NCBI GenBank assembly: GCA_034004685.1
Contig: JAVEWG010000013.1
Span: forward strand, 15,796 to 79,795
DNA from: JAEUNX01 sp034004685
GTDB lineage: Bacteria > Pseudomonadota > Gammaproteobacteria > Burkholderiales > Rhodocyclaceae
DNA length: 64,000 bases
Direction: 5' to 3'
The notes beneath the pieces were generated by a model. That model was not told the origin of the DNA and did no database searches. It saw nothing but the letters and a program-made list of their open reading frames with translations. Below, piece by piece: positions 33,644-42,097 of the stretch (the first letter of the stretch is position 1; each line of letters begins with the position of its first letter). The position numbers and the translations under genes were made by a program.

Positions 33644-36115
33644 ATGCCCGACAGCCTGATCAACCACTACCTCCTCTTCCCCGAGCGTTACGATGAAATG
33701 CTCGGGGCCGATGGCCACCCTCGCGGGCACTGGCAGTCTTTCGTGGACCTCATCCGGGGGGCGGACGAGGAGACCCTGGCGCGGGGTATCCAGTTCGTCC
33801 AGGACGCCATCGAGACCGACGGGGTCTCCTACAACATTTACGGCGACACCCTGGGCGCCAAACGCCCCTGGGAACTGGACCCCTTGCCCCTGATGATGCC
33901 CCCGGAGGAATGGGCCGGGCTGACCCAGGCGGTGGCCCAGCGGGCCACCCTGCTCAACGCCGTCCTGAAGGATCTATACGGCCCCCAGGAACTCCTGGCC
34001 GAAGGCTTGCTCCCCCCCGCCCTGGTCTACGGCCAGCATGGCTTCAAGTGGCCCTGCGTCGGCACTCGGCCGCCGGGGGACGTGTTCCTCCACTTCTACG
34101 CGGTGGATGTGACCCGGGCGCCGGACGGACGCTGGTGGGTAATCGCCGACCGCACCCAGGGCCCCTCCGGAGCGGGCTATGCCCTGCAGAACCGGATCAT
34201 CCTGTCCCGGGCCTTCTCCGAAGCGTTCCGGGATCTCCAGGTCCAGACCCTGGCAAGCTTCTTCCGGGCCGTCCAGGACAGCCTGCACCGGCTGGCCCCC
34301 ACCGATGGCGAGCCCCCCCTGGCGGTGCTGCTGACCCCCGGCCCCTACAACGAAACCTATTTCGAACACGCCTTCCTGGCCCGCTACCTGGGCTTCCCCC
34401 TGGTGGAGGGGCAGGATCTGACGGTGCGGGACGACACGGTCTACCTCAAGACCCTGCGGGGCTTGCGCCGGGTACATGCCATCCTGCGGCGCCTGGACGA
34501 CGATTTCTGCGACCCCCTGGAGCTGCGGGCTGACTCGGCCCTGGGCATCCCGGGCCTCTTGGGGGCGGTGCGGGCTGGGCGGGTCTTCATGGGCAACGCC
34601 CTGGGCAGCGGCGTGCTGGAGTCCGGCGCCCTGTTCGGCTTCCTGCCCGCCATCGCCCAACGCCTGCTGGGAGAAGAGCTCCAGATCCCCTCGGTGGCCA
34701 CCTGGTGGTGCGGCGAACCGCCGGCCCTGGACTACACCCTGGAGCACCTGGACGAACTGGTGATCAAGGCCGCCTTCCCCAACATGCGCCGCGACCCGGT
34801 TTTCGGCCACCTGTTGAAGGGCCGCGCCCGCAAGGAATTCGTGGAGCGGATCAAATCCCAGCCCAACGCCTACGTGGCCCAGGAATGGGTGCGCCTGTCC
34901 CAGGCCCCGGTCTGGAGCCCAGACCAGCGGCGCCTGGTGCCCCGCTCGGTGGGCCTGCGCCTGTTTGCGGTGGCCACCCCGGAGGGCTATGCGGTGATGC
35001 CTGGCGCCCTGGGGCGGGCCGCCCCCGACCAGGGCACCGAGGTCATTTCCATGCAGCGGGGCGGTCTGTCCAAGGACGTGTGGGTTCGCAGCGAAGGGCC
35101 AGTCCAGCGGATCAGCCTGCTCAAAAGCCGCCTGGGGGTCATCGACCTGGTCTGTACCGGCACCGAAATCCCTTCCCGGGTAGGGGAAAACCTGTTCTGG
35201 ATGGGCCGCTACGCCGAACGCTGCGAGACTGGCGCCCGCCTGTTGCGGGCTGCCCTGAGCCGCCTCTCCAGCCGGGATGATGATGACGACAACGTGGTGC
35301 CGGACATCCTGGCGGCCTGTCAGCGCCTGGAAATCCTTCCTGCCCTGGAAGCCGACGCCAGCCGGGAGGCGATGGAACAGGCGGTGCTGGCTGCCGTGGG
35401 CGACCCGGATCAGCCCGGCTCGGTAGCCGGCGCGGTGCGGGCCCTGTCCTTCGCCGCGGACCAGGTGCGGGAGCGCCTGTCCTCCGACAACTGGCACGCC
35501 CTCAACCGCCTGAGCCGCCTGTTCGCCAAGCCCTCCCCCAGCGTCGGCCACGCCCTCAACGGGGTGGACCGGCTGATGCTGGACTGCATCTCCCTGGCGG
35601 GTTTCGCCATGGACGACATGACCCGGGACGAAGGCTGGCGCTTCCTGATCCTGGGGCGGCGAGCGGAACGCCTGACCTGGCTCGCAGGCCTGATCGGCGG
35701 CGTGCTGGAAAGCCCACGCAAGGCCCGGGAAGCAAGCCTGGAGTGGCTGCTGGAAACCGCCAACTCCATCGTCACCTACCGGGCCCGCTACCGGCGGGTG
35801 CCGGAAGTGCTGCCAGTGGTGCACCTCATCGTCTTCGATGAATCCAACCCCCATTCGGTGGCTTTCCAGCTTTCCGCCCTGGAGCGCTACCTGACCAGCA
35901 CCGCCCGGGAACTGGGCCATGGCCGGCCGGAGACCTTGGCGCCGATCCGGGCCAGCCTGCGGAACTTCGATCTCCCCAGCTTCGAGGCGGAGGACTGTAC
36001 CCCCGCCTGCGAAAATCTGGCGGCCCTGCTGCGGGATGCCCGCCAGGCCGCCCACGCCCTGTCCGACGAGATCCAGCGCCGCTTCTTCATCCACACTGCC
36101 GGGAGCGTGCGATGA
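33644..36115 (+). CDS. Circularly permuted ATP-grasp / alpha-E domain fusion protein
   Basis: An 823-residue protein. The first half (to about 480) is the circularly permuted ATP-grasp domain (DUF404/407 type, related to glutathionylspermidine synthetase), with GDTLGAKRPWELD and the ADRTQGPSGAGYALQNR nucleotide-site segment. The second half (about 510-820) is the helical alpha-E domain (DUF403; RVGENLFWMGRYAER and ARYRRVPEVLPVVHL). In many bacteria these two domains are separate genes. ATP-grasp enzymes activate a carboxylate as acyl phosphate and join it to an amine, so the protein is a predicted peptide or amide ligase. It overlaps the next gene by four bases. Confidence 0.92.
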   Translation: MPDSLINHYLLFPERYDEMLGADGHPRGHWQSFVDLIRGADEETLARGIQFVQDAIETDGVSYNIYGDTLGAKRPWELDPLPLMMPPEEWAGLTQAVAQRATLLNAVLKDLYGPQELLAEGLLPPALVYGQHGFKWPCVGTRPPGDVFLHFYAVDVTRAPDGRWWVIADRTQGPSGAGYALQNRIILSRAFSEAFRDLQVQTLASFFRAVQDSLHRLAPTDGEPPLAVLLTPGPYNETYFEHAFLARYLGFPLVEGQDLTVRDDTVYLKTLRGLRRVHAILRRLDDDFCDPLELRADSALGIPGLLGAVRAGRVFMGNALGSGVLESGALFGFLPAIAQRLLGEELQIPSVATWWCGEPPALDYTLEHLDELVIKAAFPNMRRDPVFGHLLKGRARKEFVERIKSQPNAYVAQEWVRLSQAPVWSPDQRRLVPRSVGLRLFAVATPEGYAVMPGALGRAAPDQGTEVISMQRGGLSKDVWVRSEGPVQRISLLKSRLGVIDLVCTGTEIPSRVGENLFWMGRYAERCETGARLLRAALSRLSSRDDDDDNVVPDILAACQRLEILPALEADASREAMEQAVLAAVGDPDQPGSVAGAVRALSFAADQVRERLSSDNWHALNRLSRLFAKPSPSVGHALNGVDRLMLDCISLAGFAMDDMTRDEGWRFLILGRRAERLTWLAGLIGGVLESPRKAREASLEWLLETANSIVTYRARYRRVPEVLPVVHLIVFDESNPHSVAFQLSALERYLTSTARELGHGRPETLAPIRASLRNFDLPSFEAEDCTPACENLAALLRDARQAAHALSDEIQRRFFIHTAGSVR

Positions 36116-37071
36116 GTAGCCAGCGCTATCACGTCCTCCACGACACCATCTACCGCTACGACCAGCCGGTGGGAGAGTCCCGCCAACTGATTCGCCTGTC
36201 CCCCCGGACCCTGCCCTGGCAGAAGGTGCTGGCCCATCGCCTGGAGATCCAGCCCGAGCCCACCCGCAGCGCCGACTTCCTGGACGGCTTCGGCAACCCG
36301 GTGCGCGCCATCCACCTGGAAGCGGACCACGAAGCCCTGCTGATCCGGGCCGAATCCTGGATCGAACTCGCCCCCCGGGCCCTGCCGGAACTAGCCCGGA
36401 CCCCGAGCTGGGAATCGGTGCGGGACACCCTGGCCTACCGGGCCGGACGGCGCTACCCCCCGGAAGTGCTGGAAGCCACCGCCTTCCGCTTCGAATCCAC
36501 CCACGTCCGGGTCAAACGGGAATTCGCCCACTACGCCCACCAGGCCTTCGGCACCGGCCGCCCCGTTCTGGACGGAGTGAGGGCCCTGATGGGGCGGATC
36601 TTCGAGGAATTCACCTTCGACCCGGAGGCCACCGACGTATCCACCCCGGTGACCGATGTCTTCGCCACGAAGCGGGGCGTCTGCCAGGATTTCTCCCACT
36701 TCATGATCTCCTGCCTGCGTTCCCTGGGCCTGGCGGCCCGCTACACCAGCGGCTACCTGCTCACCCGCCCGCCCCCGGGTAAGCCCCGCCTGGTGGGGGC
36801 GGATGCCACCCACGCCTGGGTCTCGGTGTTCTGTCCCGGACTGGGCTGGGTGGACTTCGACCCTACCAACGACCTGCTGCCTGGCCTGGAGCACATCACC
36901 CTGGGCTGGGGACGGGATTTCGCCGACGTATCGCCCCTCAGAGGGGTGATCCTGGGGGGCGGCAGCCACGAACCGGCCATCGCCGTCACCGTGGTGCCGG
37001 AATCCGAGTTCGACCAAGTGTATGAAGGCGAAGCGGTGCCGGAACTGGACCTGGCTCCCCAGGAGCGCTGA
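36112..37071 (+). CDS. Transglutaminase-like cysteine protease-fold protein
   Basis: A 319-residue protein with the transglutaminase N-terminal domain (about 1-95, DTIYRYDQPV) and a core with triad Cys191 (GVCQDFSH), His234 (DATHAWVSV) and Asp250 (VDFDPTND). It starts inside the stop of the ATP-grasp gene (ATGA overlap), so the two are translationally coupled. Bacterial members are usually peptidases or amidases rather than cross-linking enzymes. With the two genes upstream it forms the conserved transglutaminase/ATP-grasp/alpha-E set predicted to make, attach or trim a peptide. Confidence 0.93.
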   Translation: MSSQRYHVLHDTIYRYDQPVGESRQLIRLSPRTLPWQKVLAHRLEIQPEPTRSADFLDGFGNPVRAIHLEADHEALLIRAESWIELAPRALPELARTPSWESVRDTLAYRAGRRYPPEVLEATAFRFESTHVRVKREFAHYAHQAFGTGRPVLDGVRALMGRIFEEFTFDPEATDVSTPVTDVFATKRGVCQDFSHFMISCLRSLGLAARYTSGYLLTRPPPGKPRLVGADATHAWVSVFCPGLGWVDFDPTNDLLPGLEHITLGWGRDFADVSPLRGVILGGGSHEPAIAVTVVPESEFDQVYEGEAVPELDLAPQER

Positions 37072-37103
37072 CCCGGGCAACGGGCCATGGCCTGTTGCCC
37101 GGG
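37072..37103. repeat. 10-bp inverted repeat after transglutaminase gene
   Basis: CCCGGGCAAC at 37072-37081 is exactly complemented at 37094-37103, with a 12-base loop, starting at the base after the transglutaminase stop. It has no T run, so it is a hairpin that may protect the mRNA end or aid Rho-dependent termination. The NYN gene starts 59 bases later. Confidence 0.55.
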
Positions 37104-37161
37104 GGGTGGCTATGCTTGGCGCATCGCGGTTTCCCTGAGAACCCCACAAGGAGGATGCCCC

Positions 37162-38004
37162 ATGAGCCATGAAACCAGCGTCGCCCTGCTGATCGATGCC
37201 GACAACTGCCCGGCCGCCAAGATCGAAGTGATCCTGGACGAACTGGCCAAGTACGGGGTGATCAACATCCGCCGGGCCTACGGCAACTGGAAGAGCACCG
37301 GCCTCAAGGGCTGGGAAGAAGTGCTCCACGACTACGCCATCCAGCCCATCCAGCAGTTCGCCTACACCAAGGGCAAGAACGCCACCGACAGCGCCATGAT
37401 CATCGACGCCATGGACCTGCTGTATACCCAGAAGCTGGACGCCTTCTGCCTAGCCTCTTCGGACTCGGACTTCACCCCCCTGGTGATGCGGATCCGGGCC
37501 AACGGCCTGAAGGTCTTCGGCTTCGGCGAGAAGAAGACGCCCATGCCCTTCGTCAACGCCTGCTCCAGGTTCCTCTACCTGGAAAACCTGGGCTTGCCGG
37601 AGCCGGAGTCCGACGCGCCCGCGGAAAAGAACGTCCCCCAGCCAGCTCAGGCGCGCGCCGCCAGCGCCACCAGCCACCCGGACGAACCCCCGAAAGCCGT
37701 CGCCACCCCCCAGAAACAGGGGGCCAAGGCCCTCAAGGGCGATGCCAAATTGGTGAACCTCCTGCGCAAGTCGGTGGAGGCCGAGGCCGACGAGGATGGC
37801 TGGGCGCCCCTTTCCGCGGTGGGCTCCCACATCTCCAAGCAGGCCTCCTTCGATCCCCGCAACTACGGCTACAAGAAGCTCAGCGACCTGGTGCAGGCCA
37901 TCGACCTCTTCGAGGTCCGCAAGGCCCACAACCATTACTACCTGCGGGACAAACGGGCCGCCCGCCCGAAGGGCGCCGAACCCGCCCCGGTGGCGGGCGC
38001 GTGA
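37162..38004 (+). CDS. NYN-domain predicted RNase with C-terminal OST-HTH/LOTUS domain
   Basis: A 280-residue protein. Residues about 8-150 are a NYN (PIN-like) domain with acidic residues in LLIDADNCPA, TDSAMIIDAMD and LASSDSDFTPL that would hold Mg2+ for RNA cleavage. A charged Ala/Pro linker (150-200) leads to a LOTUS/OST-HTH RNA-binding domain (about 200-270, GYKKLSDLV, LFEVRKAHNHYYLRD). The family (LabA/DUF88) is probably an endoribonuclease in RNA turnover; targets are unknown. AGGAGG lies before the ATG at 37162. Confidence 0.92.
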   Translation: MSHETSVALLIDADNCPAAKIEVILDELAKYGVINIRRAYGNWKSTGLKGWEEVLHDYAIQPIQQFAYTKGKNATDSAMIIDAMDLLYTQKLDAFCLASSDSDFTPLVMRIRANGLKVFGFGEKKTPMPFVNACSRFLYLENLGLPEPESDAPAEKNVPQPAQARAASATSHPDEPPKAVATPQKQGAKALKGDAKLVNLLRKSVEAEADEDGWAPLSAVGSHISKQASFDPRNYGYKKLSDLVQAIDLFEVRKAHNHYYLRDKRAARPKGAEPAPVAGA

Positions 38005-38177
38005 AGCGCTGCCCGCCAAAGGCGGGATGAATCCCACCCTGCATCCGCCCTGGGGGCGGGGCCGGGCCGGAGAGTGACGTGGGGCCGGTTTCAGCCGGCC
38101 AGGGGTGGTGCCCGGCGGGGTGGCGGGAGGAATCCCGCCCCACGGGGTCAAGCCCCCGGCTCCAGGGTCAACCGGCC
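38005..38177. other. Convergent intergenic region with two hairpins
   Basis: This 173-base gap separates convergent NYN and mnmA genes. It holds a short hairpin at 38012-38026 (CCCGCC, three-base loop, GGCGGG) and another at 38122-38139 (GGCGGGA, loop GGAA, TCCCGCC). Neither has a T run. They probably mark the 3' ends of both transcripts. No open frame with gene-like features is seen. Confidence 0.6.
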
Positions 38178-39275
38178 CTAGAGGATGATCCCGCCCCCCA
38201 GGCAGACCTTGGATTCATAGACCACCACGCTCTGGCCCGGGGTGAGGGCCCACTGAGGCTGGGCGAAGACGATGCGGGCCACCCCCTGGTGGATGGCATC
38301 CACCTCGCAGGGCATGTCGGGGGTACGGTAGCGGGGCTTGGCGGTATACACCCAGTGGGTATGGGGCGCCCGGCCGGAGATCCAGTTGAGTTCCCCCGCC
38401 TCCAGGTTGTCCCGCAGCAGGGCCGGGTGCTCGTGGCCCTGGACCACGTAGAGCACGTTGGCCGCCACGTCCTTTTTGGCCACGTACCAGGCCTCGTGCT
38501 CGCCGGCGGCATCCTGGTGGCCCTTGATCCCGCCGATCAGGAGGCCCTTCCTCTGGCCGATGGTGTGGTACATCAGGCCCTGGTGCTCCCCCAGCAGCCG
38601 GTTGTCGTCCAACCCCCGGATCTCCCCGGGCTGGGCGGGCAGGTAGCGGGCCAGGAACTCCCGGAAGGGCCGCTCGCCGATGAAGCAGATCCCGGTGGAA
38701 TCCTTCTTGTCGAACACGTGCAGCCCGGCCGCCTCGGCCATCCTGCGCACGTCCCGCTTGTAGAGCTGGCCGAGGGGAAAGAGGGTCTTGGCCAGCTGGG
38801 CCTGGTTGAGGCGGTAGAGGAAGTAGCTCTGATCCTTGGTGCCGTCCTCGGCCTTGAGGAGCTGATATTCCGAGCGGCCGTCGTTGTCCCAGCGCCGCAC
38901 TTGGGCATAGTGGCCGGTGGCGATGCGCTCGGCCCCCAGGTTCATGGCGTGGTCCAGGAAGCAGCGGAACTTGATCTCGGAATTGCACAACACGTCCGGA
39001 TTGGGCGTGCGGCCAGCCTGGTATTCCCGCAGAAAATCAGCGAACACCCGGTCCTTGTACTCGGCGGAAAAGTTCACCACTTCCAGGTCGATGCCCAGCA
39101 CGTCGCACACCGAGGCCACATCCACCAGATCCTGGCGGGTGGAGCAGTATTCGTCGTCGTCATCGTCCTCCCAGTTCTTCATGAACAGACCGGTCACCTG
39201 ATAACCCTGCTGCTTCAGCAGCAAGGCGGCCACCGCGCTATCTACCCCCCCGGACATGCCCACCACCACCTTCAT
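38178..39275 (-). CDS. mnmA: tRNA 2-thiouridine(34) synthase
   Basis: A 365-residue MnmA. The PP-loop ATP motif VVVGMSGGVDSA is near the N-terminus, the acidic insert KNWEDDDDDEYC follows, and the two catalytic cysteines are in NPDVLCNSEIKF and DSTGICFIGERPF. It thiolates the wobble uridine of Lys, Glu and Gln tRNAs with sulfur relayed from IscS. The ATG at 39275 has GAAGG seven bases upstream and gives the usual family start; ATGs at 39302 or 39320 would add 9 or 15 residues and overlap the upstream gene. nudJ lies two genes upstream, as it lies beside mnmA in E. coli. Confidence 0.95.
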   Translation of the reverse strand: MKVVVGMSGGVDSAVAALLLKQQGYQVTGLFMKNWEDDDDDEYCSTRQDLVDVASVCDVLGIDLEVVNFSAEYKDRVFADFLREYQAGRTPNPDVLCNSEIKFRCFLDHAMNLGAERIATGHYAQVRRWDNDGRSEYQLLKAEDGTKDQSYFLYRLNQAQLAKTLFPLGQLYKRDVRRMAEAAGLHVFDKKDSTGICFIGERPFREFLARYLPAQPGEIRGLDDNRLLGEHQGLMYHTIGQRKGLLIGGIKGHQDAAGEHEAWYVAKKDVAANVLYVVQGHEHPALLRDNLEAGELNWISGRAPHTHWVYTAKPRYRTPDMPCEVDAIHQGVARIVFAQPQWALTPGQSVVVYESKVCLGGGIIL

Positions 39276-39291
39276 GCCATTGCCTTCATTT

Positions 39292-39873
39292 TCACTGGAC
39301 ATAGGGTCCATCTCCATCACGCCAGTCGGACAGGGGCAGCACCACGGCGGGCACGCCCTGCTCCACGAACCAGCTGTCGATCACAAAGCGTGGCGGTGGA
39401 GCCTCCCCCTCCGGGGGCGCCTCCAGCGCTTCCACCACGGCTGAAAAGTGCTGGAAGATTACCAGACGGGTCCGCCGGGCGGCCGGCGCCACCCGGTGAA
39501 AGCGCAGCCAGCCCCGGGATTCCAGCATCCGCAGGAAACGGTCAGTGGTCGTGGCGTGGTCGATGCAATCCATCTTGCCGTCCACCCCGTCATCGGCCAG
39601 ATCACCGGCCCGGTCGGCGTGAATCGGAGATTGCTCCCCGGCCCAGAGGTAAAGCCGCCCCACCGCCCAGGCCAGCACCGCCCGCTCCACTTCCGGGTCG
39701 CGGGAGCGGGCCAGCAGTTCCTGCAACTGGCCCAGTTGCTCGTCGGAGAACGCCACCCTGGCGGTCTGGGCGCAACCGTAGTTGTAGCAAACCTCCACGG
39801 ATTCGGCCGCCCACCCAGGAGCAGCCACCCACCCAAGCCAGCAGGCCAGCGCCAGCAGACGCCACCCACTCAT
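39292..39873 (-). CDS. Secreted or periplasmic protein of unknown function
   Basis: A 193-residue protein with a likely signal peptide (LLALACWLGWVAAPGWAAES, cleavage near residue 23). The mature part has a few conserved-looking segments: VCYNYGCAQTARV, KMDCIDHATTT and RFVIDSWFVEQG. I do not recognise a named family, though proteins with these motifs are common in betaproteobacteria. Its start overlaps the nudJ stop by four bases (ATGA), and its end is 16 bases before mnmA, so the three are one operon. Confidence 0.85.
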   Translation of the reverse strand: MSGWRLLALACWLGWVAAPGWAAESVEVCYNYGCAQTARVAFSDEQLGQLQELLARSRDPEVERAVLAWAVGRLYLWAGEQSPIHADRAGDLADDGVDGKMDCIDHATTTDRFLRMLESRGWLRFHRVAPAARRTRLVIFQHFSAVVEALEAPPEGEAPPPRFVIDSWFVEQGVPAVVLPLSDWRDGDGPYVQ

Positions 39874-40325
39874 CGGTCGTAGTGGCGCAGCAACTCCAGG
39901 GGATAGCGCCGGCCCTCCAGATAATCCTCCACACACTGGAGGATCAGGGGACTGCGGTGGCGAGCCTGGCTGGCGGCCACCTCGTCGGGGGTCATCCACA
40001 CCGCCCGGTGGATGCCCGCATCCAGGGGCCGGCCGGGCTCATGGCCGGTAAGCCGGCCGGCGAAGGCAAAGCGCAGGTAGGTGATCTCCCCGTCCGGACG
40101 GGGCCACTGGTAGATCCCCACCAGGCTTTCCGCCACGAAATGGTGGGCGGTTTCCTCCAGGGCCTCCCGGGCCACGGCGTGGATGAGGGATTCCCCCTCC
40201 TCCAGATGCCCCGCCGGCTGATTGAAGCGCAGGCCGTCGCTGGTTTCCTCTTCCACCAGGAGAAAGCGCCCCTCCCGTTCGATGACGGCGGCCACCGTCA
40301 CGTTGGGTTTCCATTGTCGATCCAT
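39870..40325 (-). CDS. nudJ: NudJ-type Nudix hydrolase
   Basis: A 151-residue Nudix protein. The Nudix box GHLEEGESLIHAVAREALEE is complete, preceded by FLLVEEETSDGLRFNQPA and followed by YQWPRPDGEITYLRFAF and the NudJ-like ending SPLILQCVEDYLEGRRYPLE. E. coli NudJ hydrolyses HMP-pyrophosphate and other nucleoside di- and triphosphates. The adjacency with mnmA is conserved from E. coli and supports the name. Start at 40325; an in-frame ATG at 40340 is less likely. Confidence 0.93.
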   Translation of the reverse strand: MDRQWKPNVTVAAVIEREGRFLLVEEETSDGLRFNQPAGHLEEGESLIHAVAREALEETAHHFVAESLVGIYQWPRPDGEITYLRFAFAGRLTGHEPGRPLDAGIHRAVWMTPDEVAASQARHRSPLILQCVEDYLEGRRYPLELLRHYDR

Positions 40326-40472
40326 CGGTCCCGTTCGCACTGAAAATCAGGGCGGGATTGTACCCCCGCACCCCGGGAGGCCCGCAGCAGCGCTTACTTT
40401 GGGTTAAAATTTCTTGTTTTCGGGTAGGGGCATTTCCAAGCCCGATCCACCCCATTCCACTGGAGAACGAAT

Positions 40473-41393
40473 ATGTCCATGGCGGACCGCGACGGTTTCA
40501 TCTGGTACGACGGCAAGCTCGTGCCCTGGCGCGAGGCGACCACCCACGTGCTGACCCACTCCCTGCATTACGGGCTGTCGGTGTTCGAGGGAGTTCGGGC
40601 CTACAACACCGTCAAGGGCACCGCCATCTTCCGCCTGGCCGAGCACACCCAGCGCCTGATCAATTCCGGCAAGATCTACCTCATGGACATCCCCTACTCG
40701 AAAGAGCAGCTGATGGAAGCCCAGCTTGAGGTGGTGCGGGCCAACAAGCTCGAATCCTGTTACCTGCGCCCCATCGCCTTCTACGGCTCGGAAAAGATGG
40801 GCATCTCCACCAAGGGCGCCAGCATCCACGTGGCCATCGCCGCCTGGCCCTGGGGCGCCTACCTGGGTGAAGACGGCCTGGAGCGGGGCATCCGCGTCAA
40901 GACTTCGAGCTATGCCCGCGCCAATGTGAATTCAATCATGCCCCGGGCCAAGCTGGCCGCCACCTACACCAACTCCATCCTGGCCAACCTGGAAGCCACC
41001 CAGGACGGCTACGACGAGGCCCTGCTGCTGGACACCCAGGGCTTCGTGGCCGAAGGCGCCGGAGAAAACCTCTTCGTCATCAAGGACGGCCAGATCTTCG
41101 AGCCGGAGATCGCCTCGGCCCTGACCGGCATCACCCGGGATTCGGTGATCCGCGTGGCCCGGGAATTCGGGCTCGAAGTGGTTTCCAAGCGCATCACCCG
41201 GGACGACATCTACCTGGCCGACGAAGCCTTCTTCACCGGCACCGCCGCCGAGGTCACCCCCATCCGGGAGCTGGACAACCGCACCATCGGCGCGGGCCGC
41301 CGTGGCCCCATCACCCAGAAGATCCAGGCCCGTTTCTTCGACGTGGTCAATGGCCGGGCGCCGGAATACGAACACTGGCTTTCCTTCATTTAA
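40473..41393 (+). CDS. ilvE: Branched-chain amino acid aminotransferase
   Basis: A 306-residue fold-type IV PLP enzyme. Lys160 (PRAKLAATYTN) is the PLP lysine, followed by GYDEALLLDTQGFVAEGAGENLF and the phosphate-binding GTAAEVTPIRELDNRTIG. It catalyses the last step of leucine, isoleucine and valine synthesis with glutamate as donor. TGGAGA precedes the ATG at 40473; the length matches the family. A short zinc-finger gene follows 15 bases later. Confidence 0.96.
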   Translation: MSMADRDGFIWYDGKLVPWREATTHVLTHSLHYGLSVFEGVRAYNTVKGTAIFRLAEHTQRLINSGKIYLMDIPYSKEQLMEAQLEVVRANKLESCYLRPIAFYGSEKMGISTKGASIHVAIAAWPWGAYLGEDGLERGIRVKTSSYARANVNSIMPRAKLAATYTNSILANLEATQDGYDEALLLDTQGFVAEGAGENLFVIKDGQIFEPEIASALTGITRDSVIRVAREFGLEVVSKRITRDDIYLADEAFFTGTAAEVTPIRELDNRTIGAGRRGPITQKIQARFFDVVNGRAPEYEHWLSFI

Positions 41394-41408
41394 TCCCGCG
41401 AGGTCACC

Positions 41409-41609
41409 ATGCCCGAGAACACTGACCGGACCCAGGCCATCGAGGTCGCCACCCAGGACCTGCCCCTCCATTGTCCCCAGCCTGGCGCACCCCTGTGGGC
41501 CCGCCATCCCCGAGTATTCCTGGACGTGCTCAAGGACGGCCACGCCACCTGCCCATACTGCAGCGCCAAATACGTGTTCACCGGCGAGCATCCCAAGGGT
41601 CACCACTAA
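41409..41609 (+). CDS. Small zinc-finger (zf-CHCC) protein
   Basis: A 66-residue protein with the Cys/His zinc pattern of the zf-CHCC family: LHCPQPG, then HPRVFLD, and CPYCSAKYVF. Relatives include the NDUFS6-type subunit of complex I in mitochondria and short stand-alone proteins next to ilvE in betaproteobacteria. It probably binds one zinc ion; function unknown. It lies 15 bases after ilvE and is co-transcribed. Confidence 0.9.
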   Translation: MPENTDRTQAIEVATQDLPLHCPQPGAPLWARHPRVFLDVLKDGHATCPYCSAKYVFTGEHPKGHH

Positions 41610-41665
41610 GCGCTACCCGGGGCGGGGGGTATCCGCCGCCCCCTTTCCCACCCACCCCCAGCCCC

Positions 41666-42097
41666 ATGAGCAAGCCTATCTACACCACCCCGGTAGAGGC
41701 CGAAGCGGCCTTCTACGACGCCCTGTCCCGTTCCGATCTGGAAGGGATGATGGCGGTGTGGTCGGAGGACGACGAGGTCTATTGCGTCCACCCCGGCGGG
41801 CCCCGCATTGCCGGGCTGGCGGCGATCCGGGAATCCTGGCGCCAGATTTTCGCCGCCGGACAGCGCCTGGAGATCCGGTTGTCCCACCAGACCGCCATCG
41901 CCAACATGATGATGGCCGCCCATAGCCTGATGGAGCACATCGCCCTGGCAGGGGAAGACCTCCACCAGCCTCCCGTGCTGGCCACCAACATCTTCACCCG
42001 GGGTGCCCACGGCTGGCGGATCGTGGCCCACCACGCATCCCCCCTGGCCGAGCCGGAAGACCTCTTCGCCGACGCCACCCCCCGCATCGTCCATTGA
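41666..42097 (+). CDS. SnoaL/DUF4440-like NTF2-fold protein
   Basis: A 143-residue protein with an NTF2-like pattern (EAAFYDALSRSDLEGMMAVWSEDDEVYCVHPGG, here given as its first and last parts EAAFYDAL and CVHPGG, plus GLAAIRESW and TNIFTRGAHGWRIVAHHAS). It resembles DUF4440-type proteins often found in core operons, and is only distantly like the SnoaL-type gene at 4685. It overlaps the YheT-like gene by four bases. No activity can be assigned. Confidence 0.85.
   Translation: MSKPIYTTPVEAEAAFYDALSRSDLEGMMAVWSEDDEVYCVHPGGPRIAGLAAIRESWRQIFAAGQRLEIRLSHQTAIANMMMAAHSLMEHIALAGEDLHQPPVLATNIFTRGAHGWRIVAHHASPLAEPEDLFADATPRIVH

Noticed and set aside
38079..40343. Long open frame on the plus strand across mnmA, the secreted-protein gene and nudJ
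   Set aside because: It runs antisense to three recognisable genes and its translation is repetitive and unlike any family.
4685..42097. Duplication relation between the two SnoaL-like genes (4685 and 41666)
   Set aside because: They share only the general NTF2-like fold pattern; sequence similarity is too low to suggest a recent duplication.
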